Below are positions 33,735 to 46,474 of a stretch of DNA of 64,000 nt, in pieces. The translations under genes were made by a program, and so were the position numbers. The notes under the pieces were generated by a model that was not told the origin of the DNA, ran no database searches, and saw only the letters and a program-made list of their open reading frames with translations. The first letter of the stretch is position 1. Each line of letters opens with the position of its first letter. Origin of the DNA: Ricinus communis (taxonomy: Eukaryota > Streptophyta > Magnoliopsida > Malpighiales > Euphorbiaceae); the NCBI RefSeq assembly GCF_019578655.1, contig NC_063263.1, positions 24,613,001-24,677,000 of the forward strand, given 5' to 3'.

Positions 33735-35169
33735 TGATAAGCATCATACTACACATGTTTTCATGCCCGATTGTTCACATTTTTATGCATGATTATCCCA
33801 TTTTATGCTAGAATCACCTGTCTGTTGTTTCCCTTTTCGTTTCAGGTCATTTTCGAAGGACACCATCAGTAATCGAGGGAAATACGTGTGATTACGGAGC
33901 AAAATCCATCAAATTGGGCGAGAACAAGCACCCCGAGGGTTGAGCATGGCCTGGACTCCGGCCGTGCTGAATTATCAAGAGGCTATCCCCAATTGTGCCA
34001 TTTCAAAGCCGCCTTGGTAGCCACCACGGCCTCCGTGGTGGATCAGCACCGGCTTGGGCACGGCCTATGGTGGCTCAGCACAACAGACTCCACAGATTCA
34101 GCACAGCCTGGACTCCGGCCATGCTGAATCAACTATATAGGCGATTTTGAATTCTAATTGAAGAGGATGATTTTTGGACTCAATTCCAAGACACACACTT
34201 AATCAAATATTTCCTATACCTCAATTGTAGACCGGGAGAGATCAATTTTCATCAATTGAAGGGGGGATTCCACTTATTCCAACATCGAATTGAAGATCAA
34301 GATAAACTTTGGAAGCATTCAAGAGGCAACTAGGGTTTGAGATTTTGAATTTGCAAATTTAGGGTTTCTCATTCAGCTTGAAAGAGAAGGGTGTACATAC
34401 CTTTAATTTGTTTTTCCTTATTTTGTTCTTTAATTGCTTTGACTATGAACATGAGCAGCTAGATCTTTTGAATCCATTAGGGTTCACCTTTGTTGATGGA
34501 TTATGCTTAATTGTTAGTTTTTTATAATTGTCATTCTCGCAATCTTCTTGCTATTCAGTAATAAAAGTTTGATGCAGTTAATTTGAGACGTTAGATTAAT
34601 TGTTTATTAGGTTGTTTCTTGACATTGAGAAATGCTTGTTATAACTGGATTTTGAATAGTAAGGACCGGTAGTTAACACTTAGAGATGAGGTTGATTTAC
34701 TCACGGATTAAGAACTAACAACTCTTAATAGTCTTAAATCATACTTAATGCTAATTTGTAGTAATCCGATAGGAAGAGATTCCATTAGGTTAGTGCAGTT
34801 TAGGAATCCCAGTAAGCTCGAGAGAGGAACCGGGATTCAATTCAGGGATTTAGGCACGGGTAAGCAAGATCAGCAATCCATAAAATTCATCTTTAGAATT
34901 CCATCACTTAGGCTCCCTTTTGGATTTATTTCTCTCTTTACAATTGTCTTTTAATTGTCCATTGTTGTCCTTCATTTACTTAATTGCACTCATAACCATT
35001 ACCGGTATGTTAGAACTTTCACACCCTATTTCGGACTAGATAACATAGCAAGCGGTAGTAACTCTAGGTTCACCCGATCTCCGGGGATACGACCTTGATA
35101 CTCACTAGTGCTAGGGCTGCACTCAGTAGGTTCAACGCCTTAGGTGTAGGTTGCATAAAGAGCCCATCA
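33735..35169 (+). mobile_element. 5' LTR of the Athila-A element
   Basis: 1435 bp, TGATAAGCATCATACTACAC to GAGCCCATCA. Its hairpin arm is mutated (AGCATGGCC at about 33945). In its right third, CGG/CCG appears where the 3' LTR and the other family-A LTRs have CAG/CTG: for example TTTCGGACTAG near 35030 against TTTCAGACTAG. Confidence 0.95.
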
Positions 35170-35175
35170 AGTTTT

Positions 35176-35192
35176 TGGCGCCGCTGTCGGGA
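35176..35192 (+). other. Primer binding site, tRNA-Asp type
   Basis: TGGCGCCGCTGTCGGGA lies seven bases after the LTR end, close to the Athila consensus TGGCGCCGTTGCCGGGGA. Confidence 0.85.
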
Positions 35193-35474
35193 ACCGAATT
35201 GAACTAGAGTGAATTGTTTTTGTGTTAATTTAGTCATTATTTGTTTTATTCATTTATTCTTTAATTTTATTATTATTTATTATTATATTATTTTTGTTGA
35301 TCTAAGTGGTTGTGTGGACTTTCTGGTTTCGGTGTAGTTTATAACCGGAGCTCAAACTCGAATCTTATAGAGCCTCTATCCGATCCGAGCGATCCCTTAG
35401 ACTCTTAAGGAAGAGGTTGCAATTAGAAGAGGAGGAGATTGAGGTTGAGGTACCTGTGGATAGACTAGACACGA

Positions 35475-36640
35475 TGGAAAACCATGACCCCCACGCTCGA
35501 TGAGGATCAGAGGACGATGTACGAGTTTGCTCGACCATCTTTGGATGGGACAAAACTAGTATAGTCGGACTACCGAGCGGCCAACAATTTTGAGATAAAG
35601 GCCAATGTTATCCAGATGATCCAACAAGGCGTGCAGTTTGGAGGATTGCCCAGCAAGGATCCCAATGCACATATCTCCAACTTTTTGGAGATTTGTGACA
35701 CATTCAAAATAAATGGAACAACCGATGATGCCATTCGGCTGAGATTGTTTCCATTTTCCTTGAGGGACAGAGCAAAGAGATGGTTGCAATCTCTTCCACA
35801 ACAGACGATCACTACCTGGAAGGTGTTGGCCGAAAAATTTTTATATAAGTATTTTCCTCCCGCTAAAACTGCTAAACTTAGAAATGATATATCTTCTTTT
35901 GTGCAGTTTGATGATGAAAGCATGTACGATGCATGGGAGAGATTTAAAGATCTTTTGAGATGCTGCCCACATCACGGATTGCCAGTGTGGATGCAGGTTC
36001 AGACCTTCTACAGTGGGTTGAACCTCGCACCGAGGCAGATGGTGAATGCTGCAGCAGGTGGGGCGCTAAACAGTAAGACTCCCGAGCAAGCTCAGAACTT
36101 GATAGAGGAAATGGCCATGAACAACTATCAGTGGCAATCCTCTAGGAGCCGACTAGGAAGACAAGGAATGGTCAACCAAGTGGACTCTATACAGCCTTGG
36201 CGAGCTCAAGTGGAGCTTCTAGCCAAGAAGATCGACCAACCCGGATGCCGGTTCATGCAAATGAACGTTGGCTACGAAGTTTTATGGTGGCCCGCATTAC
36301 AAAGGCGAATCAGATCATGGAGGTATGTTTGCTTCATCTTCTATTAGTTTTCCATCTAATTCTACTATATCTTCCGATGTTGAACAGTTGATTATATGGG
36401 AATGCCCCAAGACAGTGAATAACCCCTACAAAGAATACATACTACCCTGGATGGCGCAATCACCCCAATTTCAGTTTAAGGAACAATAATGCCCGTGGTC
36501 CGCCAGTTTCCAAAGACTTCATCAATGTACCACAAGAACAACCACCGGGCTCGCACAAGCTCCTCCTCCCAAGAAAAGAAGTCAAATTTAGAGGAGCTCA
36601 TGATGAAGTTTATGACATCTACGAAACAAGATTCCAGTGA
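35475..36640 (+). pseudogene. Athila-A gag
   Basis: The ATG at 35475 is soon followed by a frame change and stops. From 35616 there are 243 open codons with the capsid core: [80 protein letters not shown] and [20 protein letters not shown]. The zinc-knuckle region follows in broken frames (36270-36490). Gag assembles the particle and binds RNA. The inverted copy at 26729-25498 keeps a better N-terminus. The N-terminal break here includes CAG/CTG words turned to CGG/CCG or shortened. Confidence 0.85.
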
Positions 36641-36659
36641 CCGATAGTGCACTTAGGAA

Positions 36660-37730
36660 TCAGCAGGCCTCGATTCAGAACTTGGAGACTCAAATTGGCC
36701 AAATTTCTAAGATGCTTTCGGAGAGACCTTCAGGATCGCCTCCCTAGCACTACAGAGTCAAACCCGAGGGAGCATTGCAAAGCTATCACCTTATGCCTGG
36801 TGGTAAGAATTTGACTGGTTCTTCGCCTTTAGCTGATAAGGATAATACAATCGTGCAGGTCGAGCCAGCTAAGGAAGGACCAGACCTTGAGATGGTAGAG
36901 AATGAGAGAAAGAAAGAAGACAAGCAAAAGAGCCTTGTGCGAGAGTATCAGCCTCCGGTACCACATCCTGCAAGGTTGAGACAGGATATGGTGGACAAGC
37001 AATACAGTAAGTTTCTTGACTTATTTAAGCAGCTGAAAATTAACTTACCTTTTGTTGAGGCAATTTCACAGATGCCGAAATACGCCAAGTTCTTAAAGAA
37101 GATTTTGAGCAACAAGAGGAAGTTGGAGGATCTTGGTCAAGTGGTGCTAAATGAGGAGTGTTCAGCTATTCTCCAGAACAAACTGCCACTCAAGCGACGA
37201 GACCTAGGGAGTTTTACTATCCCTTGTATGATTGGTGATTTATCAATTAGTGGTGCATTGACTGATTTAGGAGCCAGTATTAACTTAATGCACACTAGTT
37301 TATTTGCCAAATTAGGGTTGCATGAGCCAAAGCCTACTAGGATGAGTGTTCAATTAGCAGATAAGACTGTTAAAATTCCTAGAGGTATTGTTGAAGATGT
37401 ACTTGTAAAAGTAGATAAATTTATCTTTCCTGTAGATTTTGTGGTAATGGATATGGAGGGTGATAGCACTGTGCCTCTTATCCTGGGTAGGCCTTTCCTA
37501 GCTACATCGAGGGCTGTTATCGATGTAAGCGATGGAAAGCTTAAGCTTAGAGTTAATGATGAGACCATTACCTTTGACCTAGCCAATTCCATAAGACAGT
37601 CACTGGACTATGATAATACTGTATGTTCTATTGATGTGATTGATGATGTGGTTGAGTCCCATTTACAAGAAATTTTATGTTCTGACCCTTTGCAAGTAGC
37701 ATTAGTACGAGGGATGAGGAGGAGTTGTCC
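36660..37730 (+). pseudogene. Athila-A gag-linker and aspartic protease
   Basis: The linker before 36775 contains RNQQASIQNLETQIGQ-type sequence in another frame. The open frame from 36775 then runs to 37935. It holds FVEAISQMPKYAKFLKKILS (about 95-112) and the retroviral-type protease with LTDLGASINLM (DLGAS at residues 164-168; DTG/DSG in most proteases, DLGA in Athila relatives). VPLILGRPFLATSRAVIDVS follows. The protease cuts the polyprotein. The domain itself is uninterrupted. A frame change near 37700-37730 separates it from the RT. Confidence 0.85.
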
Positions 37731-38824
37731 AACGAGCAAGTGTTGGAGCAACTCACTGTTTTATTGGCTTCCGAGCCGAGCTTGTCAACCGATCCCTATC
37801 TTTTCTTGGCCAGTGTCCGGGGTGCGGAAAGTAAAGACTTCATTCGAGAACCCACCAGTTTTAGAACCGAAGGAGTTACCGAGCCACTTGGTTTATGCCT
37901 TCCTGGATGAAGAGAAGCGCTTACCAGAATCATAGCGGTACCGATCTAACTCGAAGAACAAGCCATGTCATTGGAAGTTCTAAGGAAGTACAAGAAGGCC
38001 TTTGCTTTCAATATAGCCGATATCCCGGGCATAAATCCAAGTTTCGCTCTCATAAGATTTCATTGGGGACAAGCCAGTCGGCTGCTCAGCCTCAAAGACG
38101 ACTCAATCCGAACATGACAGAAGTGGTAAAGAAGAAGGTAATTAAACTTCTTGATGCAGGTTTGATATATCCCATTTCTGACAGTTCGTGGGTTAGTCCT
38201 GTGCAAGTTGTACCCAAGAAAGGAGGCATCACAGTGGTAAGGAATGAGAAGGATGAGCTGATCCCGACTCGGATGGTAGCAGGCTTCCGGGTTTGCATTG
38301 ATTATCGTAGGCTTAATGATGCAACTTGGAAGGACCACTTTCCTCTTCCTTTCATTGATCAGATGATTGAACGTTTAGCAGGTCACATGTTTTATTGTTT
38401 TCTTGATGGCTTTTCAGGTTACTTTCAGATTCCTATTGCACCTGAGAACCAAGAGAAGACTACCTTCACCTACCCTTATGGGACGTTTGCTTATAGACGG
38501 ATGCCATTCGGACTGTGCAATGCACCGGCTACATTTCAGCGGTGCATGATGGCTATTTTTGAGGACATGATTGAGGAGTCTATGGAGGTATTTATGGATG
38601 ACTTCTCTATTTTTGGTAATTCTTTCTCTCTTTGTTTGGCAAACCTTGAGCGCATGTTAGCTAGATGTATTGAGGCTAACTTGGTACTAAACTGGAAAAA
38701 ATGTCATTTCATGGTGAGAGAGGGGATTGTTTTAGGGCATAAGATCTCTCAGGCTGGGATGGAGGTGGATAGAGCTAAGGTAGAAGTAATATCTAAGCTA
38801 CCTCCTAGTTCCATAAAGTCATAG
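37731..38824 (+). pseudogene. Athila-A reverse transcriptase
   Basis: The best frame is 37895-38824 (309 codons). It shows [89 protein letters not shown] and the catalytic [15 protein letters not shown] (YLDD box as FMDD). The connection domain then breaks at a TAG at 38822-38824, where relatives continue into [10 protein letters not shown]. The polymerase copies element RNA into DNA. The first ~55 codons of the frame come from a shifted reading of the protease-RT linker. Confidence 0.88.
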
Positions 38825-39509
38825 GAGTTTTCGGGCCATGCAGGGTTTTATACGAGATTTATTAGAGATTTTTCTAAGATTGCTAGGCCCCTCACTCAAT
38901 TGTTAGTTAAGGATGTACCTTTTATTTTTGATGATGCATGCATGGCGCTGTTTGAGTTACTTAAGAAACTTAACTCATTGATCATGGTTTCTCTCCTTGA
39001 ACCGATGTATGCTAGTGATTATGCGGTTGGAGTCGTGGCTTGGATAGAGGATTGAAAAGAAGTTTCAACCCATTTACTACGCTAGCAAGACCTTGACAAG
39101 GGCCCAGGAACACTACACTACCACAGAGAAGGAGTTATTGGCAGTTGTTTATGCCTTCGACAAGTTTAGATCATACCTCGTTCTCTCCAAAACCATTATC
39201 TTCACGGACCACTCGGCATTGAGGTACTTATTCCTGAAAAATGATGCAAAACCGAGATTGATTCTGTGGATTCTTTTGTTACAGGAATTTGACGTCGAGA
39301 TCAAGGATAAGAAGGGCGCGGAGAATCTGGCAGCGGATCATTTATCGAGATTGGAAAATCCTCACTTAGATGCAATTGATGAGACGACCATAGATGATCG
39401 ATTTCTAGAAGAACATTTGTATGTCACTCAAGTATACACTGATACTCCCTGGTTTTCTGATTATGCTAACTATTTGATTGCTAGGGTTCTACCAAAGGGT
39501 ATGACGTGA
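38825..39509 (+). pseudogene. Athila-A RNase H
   Basis: After the stop the reading continues FSGHAGFYTRFIRDFSKIAR, with deletions around 38990-39090 that remove the normal start of RNase H (the [12 protein letters not shown] segment survives only as YASDYAVGVV). From 39093 an open run of 138 codons holds [30 protein letters not shown], then [20 protein letters not shown], which closes the domain. The intact relative on the minus strand (50759-49146) shows what is missing. Confidence 0.85.
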
Positions 39510-40749
39510 CGAAAAGAAGAAATTCTTCACGATTTGAAATACTATATTTGGGAAGATCCCTTTTGTTTAAAGTATGTGCGGATCGTGTAATTCACTGTTG
39601 TGTACATGGCGAGGAGACTCTCCAAATATTGAAGCAATGCCATGAGGGACCCACTTGGAGGTCATCAAGCAAAGAAACCATACTGCGAGGAAGGTGCTAG
39701 AGGCAGGATTCTATTGGCCTACGCTCTTCCAAGATGCACGGAAATTTGTTAAGGTTTGTGACCCTTGCTAGCGCGCAGGTAATATCTCTTCTCGTGATGA
39801 GATGCCTCAAACCAGTGTGCAAGTCTTTGAGATTTTTGATGTCTGGGGCATCGACTTCATGGGACCCTTTCCCTCTTCGTATGGTAATAAGTACATTATG
39901 GTTGCTGTTGAATATTTCTCTAAGTGGCCTGAAGCTCAGGCTGTAGCCACTGATGATGCTAGGGTTGTCTGCAGGTTCCTTAAGTGATTGTTTGCTAGGT
40001 TTGGCATACCTAGGGTGCTTATTAGTGATAGAGGAACACATTTCTGCAACACCCAATTAGAGAAAGTACTTAAGCGGTACGGAGTTACTCATCGGTTCTC
40101 TACTCCCTATCACCCCCAGGACTAGCAAGGTGCTGAGGTAACTAATAGGGGTATTAAACGTATTTTAGAGAGAACCATTAGTACTAGTAGGAAGGACTGG
40201 ACTCTTAAGTTAGATGATGCATTATGGGCGTTTAGGACTGCTTTTAGGACATCTATAGGTTTTACGCCCTATCGCCTTGTTTATGGAAAGTCATGTCATT
40301 TGCCTGTTGAGTTAGAGCATAGGGCACTTTGGGCCCTTAGAACTTGTAACTTTGATATTGATTCGCAGTAAGGAGCGACAATGGCGGTTGAGTGAGCTAG
40401 ATGAGTGGGCGCCCAGTATACGAAAACTCCTCAACTTACAAAGCAAGGACTAAGAAATGGCATGATCAAAGGATTCGTGAGCCTAAGGAATTTCAGGTTG
40501 GGGATCGAGTGTTGCTTTACAACTCTCGCCTTCGCTCTGCTTCCCGGAAAGCTATGCACTCGCTGGTCCGGACCATTTCGGATCGGACAAGTCTTTCCAT
40601 ATGGAGTGGTAGAGTTGCATCATCCGGAGAAGGGAACTTCAAAGTGAACGGCCATCGGCTAAAGCGATATCATTGTAACTCGTTGGATAGTGAGCAACGA
40701 GTTGACTGGCTTTGTATGCACAGAAGGGTGATCCGAATGAGTCACGCTT
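39510..40749 (+). pseudogene. Athila-A integrase
   Basis: The zinc module (39600-39780) is scattered over frames. The core reads [20 protein letters not shown] with the first Asp, then [20 protein letters not shown], a TGA near 39985, then LISDRGTHFC with the second Asp and a TAG where Gln is expected in the S-G-Q-A-E motif (near 40122). The C-terminal barrel (KLCTRWSGPFRIGQVFPYGV) is frameshifted at 40633. Integrase inserts the DNA copy. At least five disabling changes are seen. Confidence 0.85.
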
Positions 40750-41825
40750 AAGACTCGCAAATAAGCACTTCGCATATCCGACTTGGATTATACTTTCATG
40801 TTTTTAATTAGTTGTGATTGTTTCATTATTTTCATTTGACTTTATTATAGTTGCTTAAAAATAATTAGGTTAATTTTAATTTTTCGGACTTATAGAATCG
40901 AAGAGGACAAACTCTTCCGTTTGACCATATCTACTTGTTTAATGATCTAATTACATGCATATGTGTTAATTATAGGTATGGGGGCAAGGCGACTCGAGTC
41001 GGCAAAAGGCAAGCCCGTAAAACTCCGCTTCACCACGGTGCCTGGCCATCACGGCCGCATCACCGTGTCGTACCACGAGCACCGGCGAGTCAAGACCGTG
41101 TTGAAGGATAAAGAGTAATTGTCACGGCTTCCGAAGGCAGGACGGGACACAACCCCTAGCCGTGCTGGGAAGCACGGCCGTGCCAATGCCCGTGCCAAGG
41201 AGCATCCAAAGAAGGCTAAAGGATCGACGGCCGAGTCCTAGCTGTACGATCAAGACGGCCTTACCCTCACCCGTGCTGAAACCTTGCCTATAAGATGTGG
41301 AGGCCTCCAAAAATTTTGCTTCCCTTTTGTTTTTCTTAGCTCAAAGGTGTTGTTCTTATACCCCTATCTAACCCTTCTCACTTTCCTAAGCGAACTCAGG
41401 TAAGTCCCTTCATTTGTTGCATTATATATTTTTTTTATTTATTATTATGATTTCACTTCTATTTTAGACATACTTTTGTTAGGACATGCTAGGATATTTT
41501 GGTGGCTCTATATTGTAACTATATGACCGTGGTTAGGTTAATCTACATTAGTTGTTGTGTTTGTGGTGTAGTTGGTTATGAAATTGATAAGTGTGGGGTT
41601 TTGGTGGAAATAAAATGTGCCTACAGCATGCAAAGCATGAATAATGTTTAGATTTAAATTGCAATTGCTGGTTCATGATAAATTGGATTGATATATATTG
41701 GTTTATTAGTTTATACAAGTTTTGGTTAGTCGAAGTATAATCAATTATGCTGTTGATTCAGTAGATTATTTCTTTCATTAACTTGAATTTTTACAAAAAA
41801 CTAATAATTCGTTGCATTAGGTGAT
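40750..41825 (+). other. Athila spacer between pol and ORF3
   Basis: Non-coding. 41017-41285 is dense in CACGG/CCGTG words, including GCACGGCCGTGC (41173-41184). About 41107-41572 is absent from the copy at the window start, replaced there by plastid and unknown filler. It ends in the conserved CTAAT...TTGCATTAG acceptor (AG 41819-41820). Confidence 0.7.
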
Positions 41826-43346
41826 ATGACGGACCGCGATAAATCTCGTAGAAAGCAACTGAAACGCGTCGCTACCAGCAAGCGATCGCATGGTGAAGGA
41901 ACGTCTTCCTCCACAAAGACCGTAACCAAGACCAAAGACTTCCACCTCCACCACCACAAAGAAATAGTCCGACCTCGGAGAGCACTGCTGTGAATCCATC
42001 CACACTGGCCGTCATCCATTGTGGACATTCCCTAATGCGCATAAATGAAAGTAGATTCCAAGTCATGAGATAGAAGCAAGTGATGGCGGGCCGTTGCATA
42101 GACTTCACATCCCTAGAGAGTGGGATTGGCTCAAGATGTGCACACACCGATCGAGACTCGCCATATGCGAGATTCTTTGACATCATTGAGCCAACCTACC
42201 GTGAGCTTACGATCGAGTTCCTCAAAGCACCTTCTTCCCGCAGCAATGATCACAAACTAGCATCGTACCGATGCAATTTATTTTAGGCTTGGGGAAGGGA
42301 GTTCTCGATGTCGGTCCCACAATTTGGAATGCATTTGGGATTATGGATCGGACAAGAAATCTCGGGGGAGGAGTATCGGGGTTGTCTCTACATCCACCCA
42401 ATTTCATATGATGCCATGTGGGATTCATTGGTAATGAGGCCGGAAACATACTACCCAAGCAGGTCTAAGGCATCTAGCCTATCGGACCATCTCCGCTACA
42501 TTCATACCCTACTAGCTTACACCATTACAGTTTAGGGGACAATTTTGGGGGCGCCACAGATCGATGTCTTTATTCTCCGGGCTATGCAACATCGGAAGAA
42601 GCTAGACTTGGGATATTTATTGGCTCGCCAAGTCCGCTCATTTATAGTAGACGCTCGGAAGAAGATGCATTGTTGTTTTGGTCCGTATGTGACTAGGTTA
42701 GCTAAGAGACTAGATGTATTGGACGACTGTCTGCCTTGGAGCTTTCAAATATTGGTGACATGACACCACTAGGGATCGGACAAATGATCAACATGCAGGA
42801 TGATCACGGCCACTAGACATCCACATGGTATTGAATATAGGCTCGTGAGCACAATAGTCGGGGAAGCTAGAGAGGCAGTGCTAGAGGAGCCCAACATCCG
42901 CCTACCGGGATTCCGGATGTTAGGATTCCTAACCCAGAGTGTTTATGCCTTCATCCGGAGCCTCATCCTCTCATTCGGTAGAGCCATCGAGCGTCCGGAT
43001 CGGTGCTTTGGCCGACCGTCTAGATTGAGTCTCATGATCTCAAAGCCAACGAGTTTATGCGGTTTTAAGAAGAAACGAAGGCACAACAAGGCTTTGAACA
43101 AAGACACTCAGCGCTCCCGAGTGGTTTAGAAAGACAGGCCACCCGTATGGACTTCATAGTAGTGCAGATTCAAAAGATGCAAGAGGCTAGAGCACAAAAT
43201 CAACGGCTCATTGATGATATGGAGTTCGATTTGGCGACATGCTTCACAGACCCTGATCCACCACCGCAACCTCCCTCAGCAAATTTCCCTGCCCCCTAAC
43301 TTCCAGCAGATCCAACTAGTGAGGATACACCGTCAGTAGACTCCTA
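41826..43346 (+). pseudogene. Athila ORF3 (ATHILA ORF-1 family), broken
   Basis: This is the counterpart of 962-2487. Recognisable pieces are the basic start, IDFTSLESG, ARFFDIIEPTYRELTIEFLK (42080-42286), FGMHLGLWIGQEISGEEYRG (42308-42535) and HRKKLDLGYLLARQVRSFIV (42545-42763). Many one- to few-base indels break it. They cluster where the other copy has CAG or CTG, so they may not all be real. The C-terminal coiled coil lacks its Gln run. Confidence 0.8.
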
Positions 43347-45021
43347 GCGAAAAGAAAAAAATTTGTGATATTTTCCTCCATCCTTTTTCTTTATTTTTTT
43401 TTATTTTTTTTATTTTCAATTTGTTATCTCCTTTTACTTTCTTGCTTGTAGCTTGTTTACTTTTATGTTATTTCCTTGCACTTGTTTGTTTATGTTAAGT
43501 AGAACACTATGCCTTTTTAATTAAAAAAAAAAAAAGAGATTCAGCATGATCTTCCATAACCATAATGTGTGAATCATATGCTTCCCGCCTAATCTCTAAC
43601 ACCGTGGATGTTGTTATACTAAAATGTGGGGTAGGGACCTATCGATGTTGTGCCTATCTTGAGTTATGTTTTAATTAAGTAGTTGATGACTTTTTTCTCC
43701 TTTGAATGGATTGATGACTTTTTTCTCCTTTGAATGGATTCCCTTATAGCTTTTATCGAACCTTGTTCGGAAGAAGGCAATGAATAAATCTCTCAACTAC
43801 AATCCAAATGTAAAACTGGTATTTTTCCTTAATTCTTCCATATTACTTTATCGTAGATATAGAACACTGTTAATATTGCTGCTTATTATTGTGATTGACT
43901 ATTTAAACTTTGGGTTGAGAATTCAGGCAATTTTAAATCACTCAAATGGTGAGATTTTGAGCCAATTGGTGCATCACTATTATGCTCCCTTTTCCTTCAT
44001 TAGTGAGCATTTTACAGAATCTCTGTTTCTAGAACTTGCTTTACGATATCTGTTGAAATTACATGAATTGTCAATAATCGTGAGATGATTTGGGCACTTA
44101 GGATTTACACAATTTGGCCAAAAAGCCTAACCCTATTTTTCCCTTAGTGAACCAATTTTGAGCCTTAGCCATTCCTTTCGTGACAATAATAACAGTGACA
44201 TTCATCTTATCACTTCTATTCATTTGACCATTCTTTCTACCATTGTTGCTGGAAATTATATAAGTTATGCTGCATTTTACTTTGGATCAATCTGCATTCA
44301 TATATTTCACTAAGTTGCTAGATTTTTCATAGATGCTTCCTTCAATTATTGTATGTGTCAATAACCAACAACTCCTACATAAGCTGTTGTAATATATATA
44401 CATAGTATATATATTTATATATAAAAAAAACAAAAAAAAAAGTAGAAAGTATTAATTTAGTTTATTTTGAGCATCATCTTATTTTTAGAGCAACTTAGTG
44501 TTCATTTTGGTACAGCACTTGATCCTTCATTACTTTCTTGCATTACTTGCTTAACTTCCAGCAACTTGTAGCCTACTTTCCATATTTATACGTACCTTAC
44601 CTTAACCCCATTACAACCTGGCTCAAGACCCTTTGATCATGATTATTGATTATTTCGTAGTAGTGGAGATTGAATCCATAAGCAAGCCTATGGTAAGCAC
44701 TTTTTCTGTATTTTTGCGTTGAGAGCTTGGCGATCTTCTTTCACCTATATACACTTGTGTGTTTTGAGTGATATCTTGTAAGGCATGATTCTCAATTTCT
44801 TAATTTAGATGGTTTATCATTTTAACTTTAGCAACTTTATTAAGTTTGCTCTTTCTCTTAAGGATTTAGTGATTTTGGGATTTTGGGAAAAATCATTACG
44901 GAGTTTTGAAATTTATTTTGAGCTAACCTCCGCAATGCGATTGATTGAGTTATTTGATATCTTTTGAGGAGTGAGTTGTAAATTGCTTGAGGACAAGCAA
45001 AAGTTTAAGCATGGGGTAATT
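43347..45021 (+). other. Athila-A 3' untranslated region
   Basis: Non-coding, parallel to 2488-4137. It contains a tandem duplication of about 29 bp (TTGATGACTTTTTTCTCC.., 43682-43740) absent from the other copy. It ends with the hairpin at 44983-45000 and the purine tract ahead of the LTR. Confidence 0.75.
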
Positions 45022-46469
45022 TGATAAGAATCATACTACACATGTTTTCATGCCCGATTGTTCACATTTTTATGCATGATTATCCCGTTTTATGCTAGAA
45101 TCACCTGTCTTTTGTTTCCTTTTGTTTCGAGTCATTTTCGAAGGACACCATCGAATCGAGGGAAATACGTGTGATTACGGAGCAAAATCCATCAAATTGG
45201 GCGAGAACAAGCACCGAGGGTTGAGCACGGCCTGTCTCCTACTGCGCTGAATTATCAAGAGGCTATCCCCAATTGTGCCATTTCAGCACGCCTTCCATAG
45301 CCACCACGGCCTTCAGCACGGCCTGTGGTGGATCAGCACCGCCTTGGGCACGGCCTGTGGTGGCTCAAAGACAACAGATTTACGATTCAAAGATACCGAC
45401 TCCCGAATCAAGATAGCTCGATTTCGGTAGAATCAAGATAGGCGATTTTGAATTCTAATTGAAGAGGACGATTTTTGGACTCAATTCCAAGACACACACT
45501 TAATCAAATATTTCCTATACCTCAATTGTAGACCGGGAGAGATCAATTTTCATCAATTGAAGGGGGGATTCCACTTATTCCAACATCAAATTGAAGATCA
45601 AGACAAACTTTGGAAGCATTCAAGAGGCAACTAGGGTTTGAGATTTTGAATTTTCAAATTTAGGGTTTCTCATTCAGCTTGAAAGAGAAGGGTGTACATA
45701 CCTTTAATTTGTTTTTCCTTATTTTGTTCTTTAATTGCTTTGACTATGAACATGAGCAACTAGATCTTTTGAATCCATTAGGGTTCACCTTTGTTGATGG
45801 ATTATGCTTAATTGTTAGTTTTTTATAATTGTCATTCTTGCAATCTTCTTGCTATTCAGTAATAAAAGTTTGATGCAGTTAATTTGAGACGTTAGATTAA
45901 TTGTTTATTAGGTTGTTTCTTGACATTGAGAAATGCTTGTTATAACTGGATTTTGAATAGTAAGGACTGGTAGTTAACACTTAGAGATGAGGTTGATTTA
46001 CTCGTCGGATTAAGAACTAACAACTCTTAATAGTCTTAAATCATACTTAATGCTAATTTGTAGTAATCTGATAGGAAGAGATTCCATTAGGTTAGTGCAG
46101 GTTTAGAAATCCGGTAAGCTCGAGAGAGGAACCGGGATTCAATTCAGGATTTAGGCACGGGTAAGCAAGATCGGCAATCCATAAAATTCATCTTTAGAAT
46201 TCCATCACTTAGGCTCCCTTTTGGATTTATTTCTCTCTTTACAATTGTCTTTTAATTGTCCATTGTTGTCCTTCATTTACTTAATTGCACTCATAACCAT
46301 TAGCTGGTATGTTAGAACTTTCACACCCTATTTCAGACTAGATAACATAGCAAGCAGTAGTAACTCTAGGTTCACCCGATCTCCAGGGATACGACCTTGA
46401 TACTCACTAGTGCTAGGCTGCATCGGTAGGTTCACTGCCTTAGGTGTAGGTTGCATAAAGAGCCCATCA
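45022..46469 (+). mobile_element. 3' LTR of the Athila-A element
   Basis: 1448 bp, TGATAAGAATCATACTACAC to GAGCCCATCA. The first 400 bases carry the CAG-to-CG type changes (TTTCGAGTC near 45126 against TTTCAGGTC in the 5' LTR), and the hairpin arm is destroyed. The rest is close to the LTR at 4138-5569. Confidence 0.95.
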
Positions 46470-46474
46470 ACTAT

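Larger units (their letters stand above)
33735..46469 (+). mobile_element. Complete Athila family-A retrotransposon, TSD ACTAT
   Basis: A 12735-bp element with two LTRs (33735-35169 and 45022-46469), a tRNA-Asp-type primer site, gag, protease, RT, RNase H, integrase, ORF3, a pre-PPT hairpin and purine tract. It is bounded by a perfect 5-bp duplication ACTAT (33730-33734 and 46470-46474). It sits in Tat-derived sequence. All coding parts are broken by frameshifts and stops. Many of the differences from its relatives sit at CAG/CTG sites, so part of the damage may be decay or sequence error rather than old age. Confidence 0.95.
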
